64,000 nucleotides of DNA, taken from contig JAHCVI010000001.1 in the NCBI GenBank assembly GCA_019096155.1, forward strand, positions 1,364,001-1,428,000, in the 5' to 3' direction. The notes below the pieces were generated by a model that saw nothing but the letters and a program-made list of their open reading frames with translations, was not told the origin of the DNA and searched no databases. This document shows, piece after piece, positions 33,301 to 44,737 of the stretch. A program made the translations under genes and the position numbers. Origin of the DNA: Staphylotrichum longicolle (Eukaryota > Ascomycota > Sordariomycetes > Sordariales > Chaetomiaceae). Positions within the stretch are counted from its first letter, which is position 1. Every line of letters begins with the position of its first letter.

Positions 33301-34864
33301 ATCCTCACCAGGACTTGCAGGCTCAGGATCGTGCCCATCGTATCGGCCAGAAGAACGAAGTGCGCATTCTCCGGCTGATCAGCTCTGCGTCGGTCGAAGA
33401 GAAGATTCTGGAGCGCGCCAGGTTCAAGCTCGACATGGACGGCAAGGTCATTCAAGCCGGTCGTTTCGACAACAAGTCCTCGGAGACGGACCGTGACGCC
33501 ATGCTTCGGACTCTGCTGGAAACTGCTGATATGGCAGAGGCCGGCGAGCAGGAGGAGATGGACGACGAGGAGCTCAACATGATTCTTGCGCGGAGTGATG
33601 ATGAGCTTACCGTCTTCCAGAAGCTCGACGAGGAGAGGATACGTGACCCCACCTACGGCACAGCCCCTGGCTGCAAGGGGGTTCCGCGCCTCATGGCCGA
33701 GGATGAGCTGCCCGACATCTATCTGAACGAGGGCAACCCGGTCGAGGAGGAGGTGGAGATGGTTCTGGGCCGTGGTGCCCGTGAGCGCACCAAGGTTAAG
33801 TACGACGACGGGCTCACGGAAGAGCAGTGGCTCATGGCCGTGGACGACGACGACGATTCCCCCGAGGCCGCAGCTGCCCGGAAGAACGCCCGCAAGGAGA
33901 GGCGCGAGGCGAACAAGTTGAGAAAGGCGCACCTGAACGCGTCCATGGAGAACTCGCCGTCGGCCAGCCGCGCTAGCACCGAGGATGTCGAGACGCCGGT
34001 CAAGAAGCGCGGGCGCAAGCCGGGCAGCAAGAACCAGAGAAAGCGCAAGGCCGAAGAGGGCGACGACGAGCCGCCTGCGAAGAAGCGCCGGGGACCGCAG
34101 GGACGTCCCAAGGCGGTCAGCATGAACGGCTCCGGCCTGGCTCCCGACGCCCGCGACAAGCTGCAGAAGAGCCTCAAGCGCATCTTTGACGGCCTCATGA
34201 ACCTCGAGGTGGATGACGACGAGCCAGAGGAGAAGCCCGACGAGAAGGACGACGAGGACGGGCCCCCGAAGCGCCTCATCATTGGGCCCTTTGTCAAGCT
34301 GCCGCCCAAGCGCGACTGGCAAGACTACTACCTCATCATCGCCAACCCGATCTGCATGAACGACATCCAGAAGAGGATCAAGAAGGAAGACTACAACAGC
34401 CTGGGCGACCTGCGCAGGGACCTGGACCTCATGGTCAAGAACTGCAGGACCTTCAACGAGGAGAGCAGCGGTATCTGCCAGGACGTGAACCTGCTAGAGG
34501 TGAGCCTCCTCCCCCCCTAATTTTTCTCTTTTGTTTTCCACCCCATCCATACTAACCAACCCCACCACCACAACAGGCCTTTTACGTCTCACAATTCGAA
34601 AAGGAACTGGCCAACAACCCGGAGCTCCGCGCCCTCGAGGACCCGTCCGCACCAGCCAAGGACGGCTCCGTCGCGCCCTCGGCGTCGGCGGCGGCGACGA
34701 CGACCGCGGACGGCACGCCCCAGCCGACGCCAAGCGGCCCGCCCACGAGGATCAAGCTGGTCTCAAGCAACGCGTCGGCGGCAGCTAACGGGGCCGGTGC
34801 TGGGGCCGGTGGTAATGGGGTTGTGAATGGGGCGAGTAGTGCCGTCGGGAGCGATGAGGAGTAG
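30312..34864 (+). CDS. SNF2: SWI/SNF-RSC catalytic ATPase (Snf2/Sth1 type)
   Basis: Exons are 30312-30404, 30492-34499 and 34577-34864, giving 1,462 residues. This is the nuclear remodelling motor of SWI/SNF or RSC; filamentous fungi often have one gene of this type, so I do not choose between them. In order: an N-terminal Gln-rich region; QLQ (FSQAQLNLLWTQIKAFRML, about residue 140); a basic HSA segment (about 330-430); the Snf2 ATPase with DEMGLGKTIQ and DEGH box (about 560-720); the helicase C domain (about 880-1010); SnAC; an AT-hook-like KKRGRKPG; and a C-terminal bromodomain (YYLIIANPICMNDIQKRI, then KNCRTFNEES) interrupted by the last intron. The first intron ends in CAGTAG. Only the second AG keeps frame (EVYM-RFQQMKKQGVP); the first would place an immediate stop. 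Confidence 0.96.
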
Positions 34865-35898
34865 ATCCGATCGTGAACCCCTTCTCTGTTCCATACCGTA
34901 GTGGGATCGAGTTCGGTCGGTCGGTCAGTCCAGTGGGAGGACAAGGGTTTTGTAGGCGCTGGGTCAGGTCCCCCGGCTCGGCGGTTTTTTTCCACGCTTT
35001 TTAGTATCTGTGTCTGTGTATGTATGTGTGATAACGTTAGGCAGGGGGGTGTTTCTGGGTTTCTAGGTGGTCGGGCCAGGCAAGGGGTGGGGTAGGAGAA
35101 AGCGGAATTATCGGCGTGGCGTTTTAACTCTTTGCTTTTCTGTTTCTTTTTTTTTCTCCCCTTGACGCCGTTTTTATCCCTCTTCTCTAGTTTTGAGTTT
35201 TACTTTAGGATGGATTGATGGATGCTTTGACCGTGCTGGCTACCATTGAGGGTCACTGTCATTGTCACTGACTGACTGACTGGCTGGCTGCGGAGGAGGA
35301 GGAGGAATGGATAAAGAAAGGAAGGAAAGGGATTGGGAAATGGATATGGATATGGAAATGGAATGAAATGGCATTGGCCGAGTTGGGGGTCAGGCGGACA
35401 AAACGGAAGACGAAGGCTTTCTTCTTGTCTGGCTGTCTTTCACTCTGTGTCTAGTGTATGTGTGTGTGTGTGTGTGTGTGTGCTTTGTGGGGTCGGTTGG
35501 TTGGTTTGGGCGTTTGTCAAGATACAGATAAATCGATTCATTACATTATTCGACTGACTGACTTACTGACTGGCATGGTTGGCTGGCTGGCTGTGGGCGG
35601 TGGGTGGTGGGGGGTGCCTGCTGTTTGTTGATGCGTGTTTGTGTTGGAGGGTTGAACCGGGAAGGGAGAGGGAGGCTGGAGAGGAATATAATGGAATGGA
35701 TGGATGATGGATGGGATAATTAAGACATGTACATGTTGATGACTATAATAGTATAACAGGCACATGTGTATAATTCTGCCCCAACCGCCTCTTCTTCCTC
35801 GGAGTTTTATCTCCCCCTGATCGTGACCCTCGCTCACATCGTCTCCTCCCCCCCATTCACAACCGCCGTATCCACCGCGAGAGCCAATAAGCAAGCAA
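34865..35898. other. Intergenic, Snf2 3' region with microsatellites
   Basis: This is the 3' flank of the Snf2 gene up to tRNA-Thr. It is rich in simple sequence (TG, GACT, GGCT runs). No gene is supported. Confidence 0.5.
35459..35482. repeat. (TG)12 microsatellite
   Basis: Twelve uninterrupted TG units lie in the non-coding DNA downstream of the Snf2 gene. Confidence 0.95.
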
Positions 35899-36013
35899 GC
35901 CTGATTAGCATAGTGGCTAATGCGTTGCACTTGTATCAAAAAGCCCCTCTTTCTCGAGAGGGGCCGCTTCCGACGACATGCAAAGATCACAGGTTCGATT
36001 CCTGTATTAGGCA
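35899..36013 (+). tRNA. tRNA-Thr (anticodon TGT), with 42-base intron
   Basis: The full cloverleaf can be folded by eye. The acceptor arm GCCTGAT pairs with ATTAGGC (discriminator A at 36013). The D stem is GCAT/ATGC. The anticodon stem TTGCA/TGCAA carries a loop with U33 and anticodon TGT at 35932-35934. The T arm is ACAGG-TTCGATT-CCTGT. A 42-base intron (35936-35977) follows position 37 as in nuclear tRNAs and contains a CCCCTCT/AGAGGGG-type hairpin. A- and B-box promoter sequences are present. It would decode ACA threonine codons. Confidence 0.93.
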
Positions 36014-36558
36014 GCTTCAACTTTTGCTGGGTTACGCTTCCCCTCACCCCTGCCTGCCCTGTTGTCTGCTTATGATGGAGTGGGGAAGGGGATGGATGGG
36101 CCTGCTTTTTTGGGGATCCCGAGGTTGCCCGGCAAGGGACGGGACTTCTCTCAAGTACCAGGACGCCGTGCCACTAGGTAGTCTGATTAGAAACCGGCCG
36201 GATGGGAAAGGGAGGAGGCAGCTGGGTGGATAAGAAGATGAGCGAGGCCGGTTGTGGTGGACTTGGGGACATGCGTGGGTGTTAATGGTGGCGCCCCTGG
36301 TGGCTCAGCAGATCTCACATGTCGACCAAAGGATTTAAAAGCCAACCGCTGGAAATACCATATGTACAACATGCGTGTGCTTGTGCTATGCAAATGCATC
36401 GTCTGGCTCGATATATGCCAGTCTAGACTCCAATGCCCCTTATACCCAAACGCCCACGAAACCAAGACCTGCTGTTTGTACCCATGCCATGTCCCAACAC
36501 TGTAACTAGACGACGCCAATGATCCAAACGCCCGAGAAACAATTTTCCCCCTCACCGA
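36014..36558. other. Intergenic, tRNA-Thr to ZIP transporter 3' end
   Basis: This 0.5 kb presumably includes the 3' UTR of the zinc transporter. Nothing else is recognised. Confidence 0.5.
36022..36025 (+). terminator. Pol III T4 terminator
   Basis: TTTT lies 9 bases after the end of tRNA-Thr, the usual RNA polymerase III stop. Confidence 0.7.
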
Positions 36559-38112
36559 TCAGTCCGTAACCAGAGCGTTGCTGATCCCTAATAATGTCAT
36601 GCCCAAAAACGCAAAAAAGATGCTCAGGTTCCTGTTGTGGTTCAAGCTCAGGCTCTCGACAAACAGCTGCAGGGCCACGCTGACCATGATACCAGCCGTG
36701 ACGGCAAAGAGACAGGCATACGCGGTGCTGTCAATCACAAAGTTGGAGCGGCGGGCCAGCTTGAACCAGGCGACGGCCACGGCGGCGCCGAGAGGCTGGC
36801 TGAAGCCGCCCAGCAGGGAGGACCAGAAGATGGCCTTGATGCGGCTTCCCAGGGCCATGTACAGCGGCAGGGCCATGGCAAAGCCCTCGGCAATGTTGTG
36901 GACGAAGAGCGCCATGAAGACGTTCAGGCCGAGGGACGGGTTGGCGTGGTTCGTCGCGTACGTGATGAAGCCCTCGGGGAACTTGTGCAGGGCGATGGCG
37001 ATGACGGTCTGCAGACCGATGGAGAGGAACGCGTTGGTCGGGACGTGGTGATGGTGTTGGGCCTCGGTGTCCTCGCAGCACTCGGAGTCGCTGTCGTGGG
37101 CATGTGTGTGCGTGTGAGCATGGGTATGGGCGTGCGAGTGGTCGCCGTGGTCGTGGGAGTGGGAATGGGTGCGCATGATGCGGCATCGAGGACTAAAGGT
37201 CGAACCGTCGTGCCCATCTTCGCAGCCGTCGGTTTGCCCAGTCAGGGGCAGTGTAGCAGCACGCGTCGTGGAGGTGCGAAAGAGAGCCGAGCGCGTACCG
37301 ACGTGCTTGAAGCACTCTTGCCCGCAGGGGTCGGAGTAGCCGTAGCAAGGCCCATCCTCGTCGCAGTTGGCCTTGGTATCTTTGAAGAAGGACATGACGC
37401 GGCTCTGGACATTCATTGACGGCCGTCTGATTTGGGTGGAGGCTCGGCGTTGGGTGCCGTGGAAATGGGTAACGGCCTCGGCTGACGGGGTGGAATCGCC
37501 ATTGAGGAGTTCGGTATGTATGTGGCCGTTTCGCGGGGCGTCGGAGGAGAGCAGAGGAGTTGATTCAGTGATGCTGTTGTGCAACTCGACCATGTGAGGG
37601 CGGTCAGCCGCGGACGCTTTCGGCAGGGAGTGGTGGTGGTGGGCGTGGTGGGCGTGGTGAGCGCCGTGCTCCTCGTCGGCGGGACTGTCGTGGGTGTGAT
37701 CGCAGTCGACGACGTGGGAGGGCATGTAGCGGTGCAGAACGCGCGAGATGATCTGAATGCCGAAGAAGCCGCCGACGAAGCAACCCATCATGACAAAGCC
37801 TGCTGCTTGCTCGTTCCACTCGTCCTTGGCGAGGTAGCGCATAGCAGACGGCAACATGCTGTAGAGGGCAGAGAACAGCTTGGTGAAGAGGTCAGCGTGG
37901 TGTCACAAAAGCACAAGGACAGGGCGACGCACCATGACGCCGAAGCTCAAGCTGAGCGAGCAGGCGAGGAAGCCATTGCTCTCTTGGATGCGGAAGTGGC
38001 GCTTGCTCGGAAGCAGGCGGATAGGGATGTCGATGCAGATGACGGATGCGCCTAGGATACATGCGAGGCCACTGAAGGCGCACAGGAGCCAGCCTCGTGT
38101 GTCGTTGTCCAT
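36559..38112 (-). CDS. ZRT3: ZIP-family zinc transporter (Zrt3-like)
   Basis: Exons are 38112-37933 and 37878-36559, with a 54-base GT-AG intron in phase 0, giving 499 residues. ZIP proteins move zinc into the cytosol. The layout, with two or three N-terminal membrane helices, a very long His-rich loop and five C-terminal helices, resembles Zrt3, the vacuolar exporter of stored zinc. The first helix is WLLCAFSGLACILGASVICIDI. Metal-binding loop sequences include a HHAHHAHHHH-type run (about residue 130) and a long HSHSHDHGDHSH...HTHTHAH run (about 300). The transport-site helices carry HKFPEGF and HNIAEGF, the ZIP signature. The start at 38112 immediately precedes helix 1. Assignment to Zrt3 rather than another ZIP is by resemblance. 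Confidence 0.88.
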
Positions 38113-38161
38113 GGCGCGGGGCCCGAGAGGCGGGCGTGGGATGTGCGAGAAGTCGAAAATC

Positions 38162-38196
38162 TGTCGAGTGTCGAGTGTCGAGTGTCGAGTGTCGAG
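38162..38196. repeat. Five perfect copies of TGTCGAG
   Basis: This heptamer tandem array lies 50 bases upstream of the zinc transporter ATG, so it is probably inside its 5' UTR or core promoter. Confidence 0.95.
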
Positions 38197-38820
38197 TTTT
38201 TTGGCGGTGGCGTGGGTGAGGACGGGCAACAAATGCTGACGCTGTCCCACGAGGACACGGGTGTAGGTCGTTTGGAGGTTGGATGGAATGACAAAGGGGG
38301 ACAAAAGCCACGGCGGCGAGGCAACAATGGCAAAAGGTGAGGTGAAAGGTCGCCGGTGAGAACCTCGATGGCTGGCACCGGTGGGGGGGAAAGAAGAGGG
38401 TGGCAGCAGTGGCAGCAGTGCAAAATGGGCCAATGCTAGGCCCCCACAGCGGCCGCCAGCTTCAGAGGAGGGTCTGCGGCAGGCAGGGCGGGCATGCGGA
38501 CGACCCCAACCCGACACTTTTATGAATTCGGAACTCAGGAACAGGGCACGCGGGAAGTCAGTCGCCGTCAAAATGCATACGTGATAATGGAGCGAAGAAC
38601 AAAGAACGAAGGACCAGTTCCCAGTGAGATCTCGGGACCAAAAGTGTTTAATGATCCAATCCATGGCATCATCATCAAGCACCTTGGCATAGCCAGTGTA
38701 TCGGTGTAACCCCCCGCGTCGTGGCAGGGGTACCGCCTCCCGAGCCGCCGTTCGTTACGAATCGGTGCTGTCTGACTCGCCCGACTTGTTTCCGACTCGC
38801 CCAGTGGCCCGCAGGGCTGA

Positions 38821-38840
38821 CCGACCGACCGACCGACCGA
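38821..38840. repeat. (CCGA)5 tandem repeat
   Basis: Five CCGA units lie in the divergent spacer between the zinc transporter and endonuclease G genes. Confidence 0.95.
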
Positions 38841-39260
38841 CGCCCGGGAACCTTGATGGCCACCCAAGGTGTTGTTTGCGTTGCGCGTTGCTGCAGTCAG
38901 AGTCAGGTCATCAGGTGACGAGAGGCAGCACCTTGATGGCTAAAGTCAGCCCGCAGAGCGACTTTCTCGAGAATTCGAGAATCCAAGGCCTTTCTGTCCA
39001 TTGACAGACCTCCACGGCCATCTTTGAACAAGAACGGAGAATGGATGATTGGTGTGGGGTTGAGCTGGAGTTTGCACCTGCCGTGTTCTCTGGCGGGGCT
39101 CGCGGGGCCGGGGATCGAAGCTGTCTCTTGTGCAGGGGTGCATCTGCCGATCACCAAGCCTGCATCAAAATTTCCGGCCGCAGAGCAGAAGGCTGAGACA
39201 TCCACACAGAGCCTCAGTCGCGTTGGCACTCGACATCCACAACCACAAACGACCGTCAAC

Positions 39261-40334
39261 ATGTCAAAAGCGACCATCGCCGTCATTGCGGCCGTCAGTG
39301 CTGGCGCCGGCGCTGCTGCCACGGCCGCCATGTACTCGATGCGCTCCGACAAGAAGCCCGAACTCGCAACAACAACCACCACCACCACCACAACATCCAC
39401 CAAGGGCGTCCCCGTCCCGGCTTCCCAAGTCTTTAGCAACCAAACGACCACCGCTCCCGCTCCCGTCCCCGCCCCCGTCCCCGTCCCCGTCCCAGCACCA
39501 ACACCCGCGATCCCCACCTCCGGCTCCCTCCCCGCCGCCCCCGTCAACCCCGCCGGTCTTTTCGAGTATGGCTTCCCCGGCCCCGTCGCCGACCTCGCCG
39601 CCCGCCAGGCCCTCGTCTCGTCCTACGACCGCCGCACCCGCAACCCGCACTGGGTCGCCGAGCACTTCACCCCGACCTCCCTGACCATCCGCGACGGCGA
39701 CCGCAAGAACAGCGCCTTCCTCGAGGACCCCGCCATCCCCGAAAAGTTCCAGGCCAAGCTCAAGGACTACTTCCGCTCCGGCTACGACCGCGGCCACCAG
39801 GTCCCCGCCGCCGACTGCAAGTGGTCGCAAAAGGCCATGGACGAGACCTTTTACCTCAGCAACATGTGCCCCCAGGTCGGCGAGGGCTTCAACCGCGATT
39901 ACTGGGCGCACTTCGAGGACTTCTGCCGCCGCCTGACCACCCGCTACCCGAGCGTCCGCGTCGTCACCGGCCCACTGTACCTGCCCAAGCGCGACCCGGC
40001 CGACAACAAGTGGTACGTCAAGTACGAGGTCATCGGCAACCCGCCCAACGTCGCCGTCCCCACCCACTTCTACAAGGTCATCTACGCCGAGGAGCAGAGC
40101 GCGCCGGGCGGCAAGGTGGCCCTGGGCGCCTTCGTGCTGCCCAACGCCGTCATCCCCAACGAGAAGCCCCTGGGCGACTTTGAGGTGCCGCTCGAGGCCG
40201 TCGAGAGGGCGAGCGGCCTCGAGTTTGCCAACAAGCTGCCTGCCGCGAGGAGGAAGCGGCTGTGCGCCGAGACGAGCTGCTCGATCGTGGTGAAGGAGTA
40301 TGCCGAGAGGCAAAAGGCGTTTGCGAAGAAGTAA
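39261..40334 (+). CDS. NUC1: Mitochondrial endonuclease G (Nuc1)
   Basis: A single exon encodes 357 residues from the ATG at 39261. Endonuclease G is the DNA/RNA non-specific nuclease of the mitochondrial intermembrane space, used in mtDNA turnover and fungal cell death. The N-terminus has a hydrophobic Ala-rich segment (about residues 5-26) fit for a mitochondrial anchor. A Thr-rich then Pro/Val-rich low-complexity linker follows to about residue 90. The catalytic domain carries the DRGH motif (YDRGHQVPAADCKWS, about residue 175) and the metal-ligand Asn in GEGFNRDYWAHFE, followed by TGPLYLPKRDP. The frame is open further upstream, but that portion is unlike the family and lacks an ATG context, so 39261 is preferred. 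Confidence 0.95.
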   Translation: MSKATIAVIAAVSAGAGAAATAAMYSMRSDKKPELATTTTTTTTTSTKGVPVPASQVFSNQTTTAPAPVPAPVPVPVPAPTPAIPTSGSLPAAPVNPAGLFEYGFPGPVADLAARQALVSSYDRRTRNPHWVAEHFTPTSLTIRDGDRKNSAFLEDPAIPEKFQAKLKDYFRSGYDRGHQVPAADCKWSQKAMDETFYLSNMCPQVGEGFNRDYWAHFEDFCRRLTTRYPSVRVVTGPLYLPKRDPADNKWYVKYEVIGNPPNVAVPTHFYKVIYAEEQSAPGGKVALGAFVLPNAVIPNEKPLGDFEVPLEAVERASGLEFANKLPAARRKRLCAETSCSIVVKEYAERQKAFAKK

Positions 40335-40829
40335 GAGGGGTGCTGTAATTGTGGAATCTGTAATATAATGTCAAAAAGTGGACGTGTATGAAACGTGAAT
40401 GGAATGGTTTCAAAGGTCAGGGGAGCGTTGACCAGATGGAGGGAGGGAGCGAGCGAGCTGTCAACTGTTTTCTGGGTGTACATAGCAGAGCAGGATTGGA
40501 CTGCACAGTACCATAACCGCCGTCATGCATGCGAGTCCGTAATTAACAAGACAAGCAAACACATAACGGCCCGAATCGGACTACACTTCAACCTCAGTGT
40601 GCTGGGAATCTGAGTACACCCTCTAACAGGCCCGATTTGTCCCCTTATAAACTCGGAAATAACCGCAACCACATCAGTCCCCAATCCCTATCTTCTACCT
40701 GATATTTTCCCTCCTTTACTACATCCCCCGACCACCGGCCACCTTTAAACAACCCAACCCTGATCAGCGAGATACACACACTCCTCCCATCTCCCAACCC
40801 TCATTCCTATCAAGCTCTCCACACCCTAC
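40335..40829. other. Intergenic, convergent 3' ends
   Basis: This is 495 bases between endonuclease G (+) and Pfs2 (-). The second half is C/T-rich on the + strand. No gene is seen. Confidence 0.5.
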
Positions 40830-43289
40830 CTACCTCGCCCTCTTATAATGCCCCTGATTCTGCTCCATCCTCAAGCTCTCCTCCTGGCTCGGCAGCGGCG
40901 CCCTCCTCCTCCCAGCGCCTCCACCCGCACCACCATCATCCCCCGCGCCCCTCCCAAACTGCTCCCCGCCCGCACCAGCAGCACCCACACCCGCAGCACC
41001 CGCAGCACCACCCGCAGCAAAGTTAGGCGGCGGCGGCGGCGGGAACCCATGCGGCAGGTGCCCAAACGCGACACCCCCCGGCGGCGGCACCGGCGGCGGC
41101 GGGATCAGCCCCGGCGGCAGCATCCCCGGCGGCGGGATCCCCCCTCCCGGCGGCGGGGGCGGGGGCGGGACGATGCCGTGCTTCTTCATCATCTCGGCGA
41201 TGGCGGCGAAGTCGGGCGGGTTGTTGGGGTCGAGGGCGCCCGGCGGCAGCGGCGGGATGCCGCCCGGCAGGCCGGGAGGGGGAAGGGCAGAGGCGAGGGT
41301 GGTGCAGTACCCGCGCCGCCGACGCCGACGCCCGGGATGAGGGACTGCGGGGGAGGCGGGGGGATGAGGCCCGGCAAGCCGGGAAGGCCGGGCAGGCCTG
41401 GTATGGCGCCCGGCGGGGGCGGGGGCATCATGCCGAGGCCCGGGAGGGCAGACGACGACGAGGGGGGTTGTCGGAGGGGCATCTTTTGGTCGACGAGGCC
41501 GTCCATCTCGTCCTCGAGTTCTTGTTCTTCCTCGACCTGGCGCATGTGGCGGTGGCCGCGGCGGTCCCAGGTGCCCTGGGCCTCGGCGGCGGCCTCGCCA
41601 ATGTGGTAGCGGTCGTTGAACGAGTCGGCCTCGCCGGGGCGGGCGCGCGCCCAGAAGCGCGTGATGCGGTCGTTGGAGCCCGACGCGAGGATGTGGCCCA
41701 GCGGGTGCCAGTCGAGGGACCAGATGGCGAAGTCGTGGGCGTAGGGGACGCGGTGCGCCGGGTAGATGGTCTGGGCGGGCGTCGAGGCCGGGTCCGGGCT
41801 GTCGTAGGGGGCGACCGAGGCCGAGTGGCCGGCGGGGTGTTTGGGCTCGTCGAGGAGGTAGTGGAAGAGGGAGCCCTCGGAGCCGCCGGTGCTGAGGAGG
41901 TTGGGGTGGACGGGGTGCCACGTGAGCGTCGAGATGTCCTTCTCGTGGCCGCGCAGGAGGCAGATGTCCCGCATCATGCGGAGGTCGAACACGCGGGCGG
42001 TCTGGTCGCGGGCGGATGTGGCGAGGCATTGCCCGCGGACCCGCTCGAAGAGTGTCTTGGTGATGGTGTTCTTGTGGCCGTGGAGGGTCGTCAGGCAACG
42101 GCCTGTCCTCGGGTCCCAGAGCTTGACGAGATGGTCTTTGGAGCCCGAGACGATGAGCCCCTTTGTGGGATGCCAGTCGCAGCTTTTTGCGTCCCAGCCA
42201 TGGCCTGTCAGGGTTGACTCGGCAGCTCCGCCGGCAAAGTCAAAGATCCTCAGGGTCGAGTCGTCCGAGGCCGTGACAAACTTGGCATCCGTCGGGCTGA
42301 AGGCCAGGTCCCGGACCGGATCCGTGTGACCGCGGATGCTCTCGACGTTGTTGAAGTTGGGCTGCCAGTACTTGATGATGCCGTCGTGGTCGGCCGAGAC
42401 CAGCCAATCGTCGCTGTGCGAGTACGCCAGAGCGCGGATCGCCGAGTCGTGTGCCTGCATGATGGTCTCGAAGTTGAAGCCGGTGCCGTTCCAGAGCGTG
42501 AACTCGCCGCTGCTGGAGGCCGTCAACAGCCTCCTGCCTTCTGGCGTCCATCGCACCACATTAATGGGGTGCTTGATCTTGTTTAGGGAGGAGTGCAGGT
42601 GGCGTGAAGGCACCGAATCGGCTGGGCTTGTGACCCTGGCATGTGGAGGAAGCATCTAGAGACGGAGTAAGCGGCCATTTCACAAAAGAGCGGGCAGGAA
42701 GACTCACGTCGACTATGTAGCTGTTGCTGGGTCTCTCAGTCTCGCCGACGAACGAGCCCTTGTAGCGCGGCTGGCGGTGGCGCATCCAGTGGACGATGGT
42801 CGCGCCATAGTCGGTCACGGGGCCTTTTTGAGAGAGTGTTAGTTTCCTGCCATCTCGGGATCCTGAGCTGCGCCGCGAGCCCATGGAGAAGTGCCGGGTC
42901 ATGTTAGGGTCGTCGTAGTAGAGAGGAACAACGAGTCCATAGGGGACAGTGAATCCAGTGAGAATGACACAGGTTCAACATCTCAGTGCATGATGATGAG
43001 TGAGCGTGCGTGATCGCAAGCGCAGGATATTCTGGCCATGAGAATGAAGTTGTAAAATGGCAATGGAATTCATACGACCTCGACCTCAACCTCATCAAGA
43101 CAACTTCGGCGATGTAGTCTGCCATGGATTCTCGCGATGCAGCGTGTGACGGTTGAAGAAGATCGTTTCCAACTTACGTCTGCCTCTTGCTCTCGGCGGT
43201 CCATCCCGATCGTGTCCTCCGCCGCCGCCACCACCCCCGCCGCCGAATCCGAAACCCTTGTCGGCATGGCCTCGGCCTTCGTAGGCCAT
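40830..43289 (-). CDS. PFS2: Polyadenylation factor subunit 2 (Pfs2), one apparent frameshift in tail
   Basis: Exons are 43289-43178, 42823-42708 and 42655-40830. Introns are 354 and 52 bases, GT-AG, phases 1 and 0. Pfs2/WDR33 is the WD-repeat scaffold of the cleavage and polyadenylation factor. The N-terminus has a Gly run and GRRPVTDYGATIVHWMRHRQPRYKG. A seven-bladed propeller follows with highly conserved blades (VVRWTPEGRRLLTASSSGEFTLW, SCDWHPTKGLIVSGSKDHLVKLWDPRTG, ATSARDQTARVFDLR), ending in LDWHPLGHILASGSNDRITRFWARARPGE. After the propeller comes a Pro/Gly-rich tail. Between about 41345 and 41265 the frame must move by one missing base. The tail then continues as PPDFAAIAEMMKKHG plus proline runs and stops at 40830. 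Read literally, the protein would stop at 41189, losing about 120 tail residues but no WD blade. Confidence 0.9.
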
Positions 43290-44737
43290 GATAGATGAAG
43301 TATGGATTTGGCGGTTGATGCGCTCACATGCGCTGTGAAGGTCCCTGTCGCAACCCCAGACCGATTTCAATGGTTTCCGTCATGCGCAACAAGAAACGCG
43401 AGCATGCGTAGCAATGGTATTGTGATGCAGTCCCAGCACGGCGACACGTGTTCCGTGGATTGAGTAATTGCTAAGGTAGGTATTGTTGTTTCTCGGGTTG
43501 TGTGAATCGCAAATCGCAGCTTTTCCTGCAGCTTGAACAATGAACCCTGCCCATCGCGTCTGGTCGCGAATTCAAGTTCCTGCTGCCACTGGCAGGGGTT
43601 GCTCGTCCCAGCGGATGTGGTCCGTGCGGCTTTCCATCCCGTCCCAAAGTGCTCCACAGTTGTTTGACAGGGGCGTGAGGGGGCACCAGCCGTGGCCCCA
43701 AACATGCAATGCAAGGATGCTCTTTAAGCTCCGAATTCTGATCAGACGTTGAGAACCTGCATCGGATGCTGCAGCCAATGCCTGGGTGCTTCCAAAATCC
43801 AGTTTCCAACGCCAGAATGCTTGCATCAGCTACACGACGGAGTGTTCCCCTCACTCTTCGTTTGGAATCCTGGCCCACCGGTTCTTGTGTCGGGCGGGGT
43901 AGCCGACACTGTTTACCGACTGCTTCAACGAATATGTTCTCGAATTGGAGCATCATTACACCAACTTTGCGATCACCTCCCCAAGGTAGCCCACTTCGTA
44001 TTCCACATGGGCGGGGAGGCAGGCTGGACCAAGATGGGCTGCATGCATGGGTGGTTGGTGACAATCTCAGTTCCCCTCTTATCATCTGTGATCAAAGTAG
44101 GTTCTTGCAGGTACACAGGAGCCCGCCACCGAGTCTGGCACAGAAAACTCGTGTCAGTTGGTTCTCCCAGTCAGAAGAGCGCACCTTTTTTGATGCTCTG
44201 GGGATGGTGAGTTTGCGGTTCTGTTTTACATAATTGCAATTCCTTAGCTCAATGGCCTTTCATTCGATGTGCGAAAAACCAGGATGGCAAAAGACATGTG
44301 CTTCGCCAAGCCTGGATGTCTTAGTCTCCCTGGGCGCCCAGCACCCGCAGCACCGGGTTCACCCATTCCTGTTCTAGAACCCGCCGAACGCATCAGCCCA
44401 GGGCTGGCGAAAAAAAAGCGTGCTTCTCATGCCAGACCAACGAGGGCAGTTCTTTTGGCCTCCATTTGCATACTGGGGATTTCCAGATGACGGATCTCTG
44501 AAATTTGTCTGTCGTCGAGGGTGGGGCACCCCTGGGGCCGCGGCTTCAAGGTTGCATCCGGCGAACCTTAGTTATCTCTGCTGCATATGAGTCCTCGTAC
44601 CAGTTGCCACCATAAAAGTATATGTCTCGATCTGTCCGTCCTGGGTTCCATCCCTCTCTCCATTTTCCTCGATTTTCCCCCCGTGGTGTCTGGCCGGTGT
44701 TCAGCTCCAATTGAACAAACATCGCGCAGCCGCAACC
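43290..44737. promoter_or_regulatory. Divergent promoter, PFS2 / DGAT1
   Basis: This is 1.45 kb between divergent starts. Open frames on both strands (up to about 200 codons) have no recognisable domain or codon bias. Only promoters and UTRs are inferred. Confidence 0.45.

Larger units (their letters stand above)
38113..39260. promoter_or_regulatory. Divergent promoter, ZIP transporter / endonuclease G
   Basis: This is 1.15 kb between divergent starts, with two short tandem repeats described separately. No zinc-responsive element or RNA gene is recognised. Confidence 0.45.

Noticed and set aside
43471..44085. 204-codon minus-strand open frame between PFS2 and DGAT1
   Set aside because: It has no recognisable motif, a competing plus-strand frame of similar length, and a position in a divergent promoter region.
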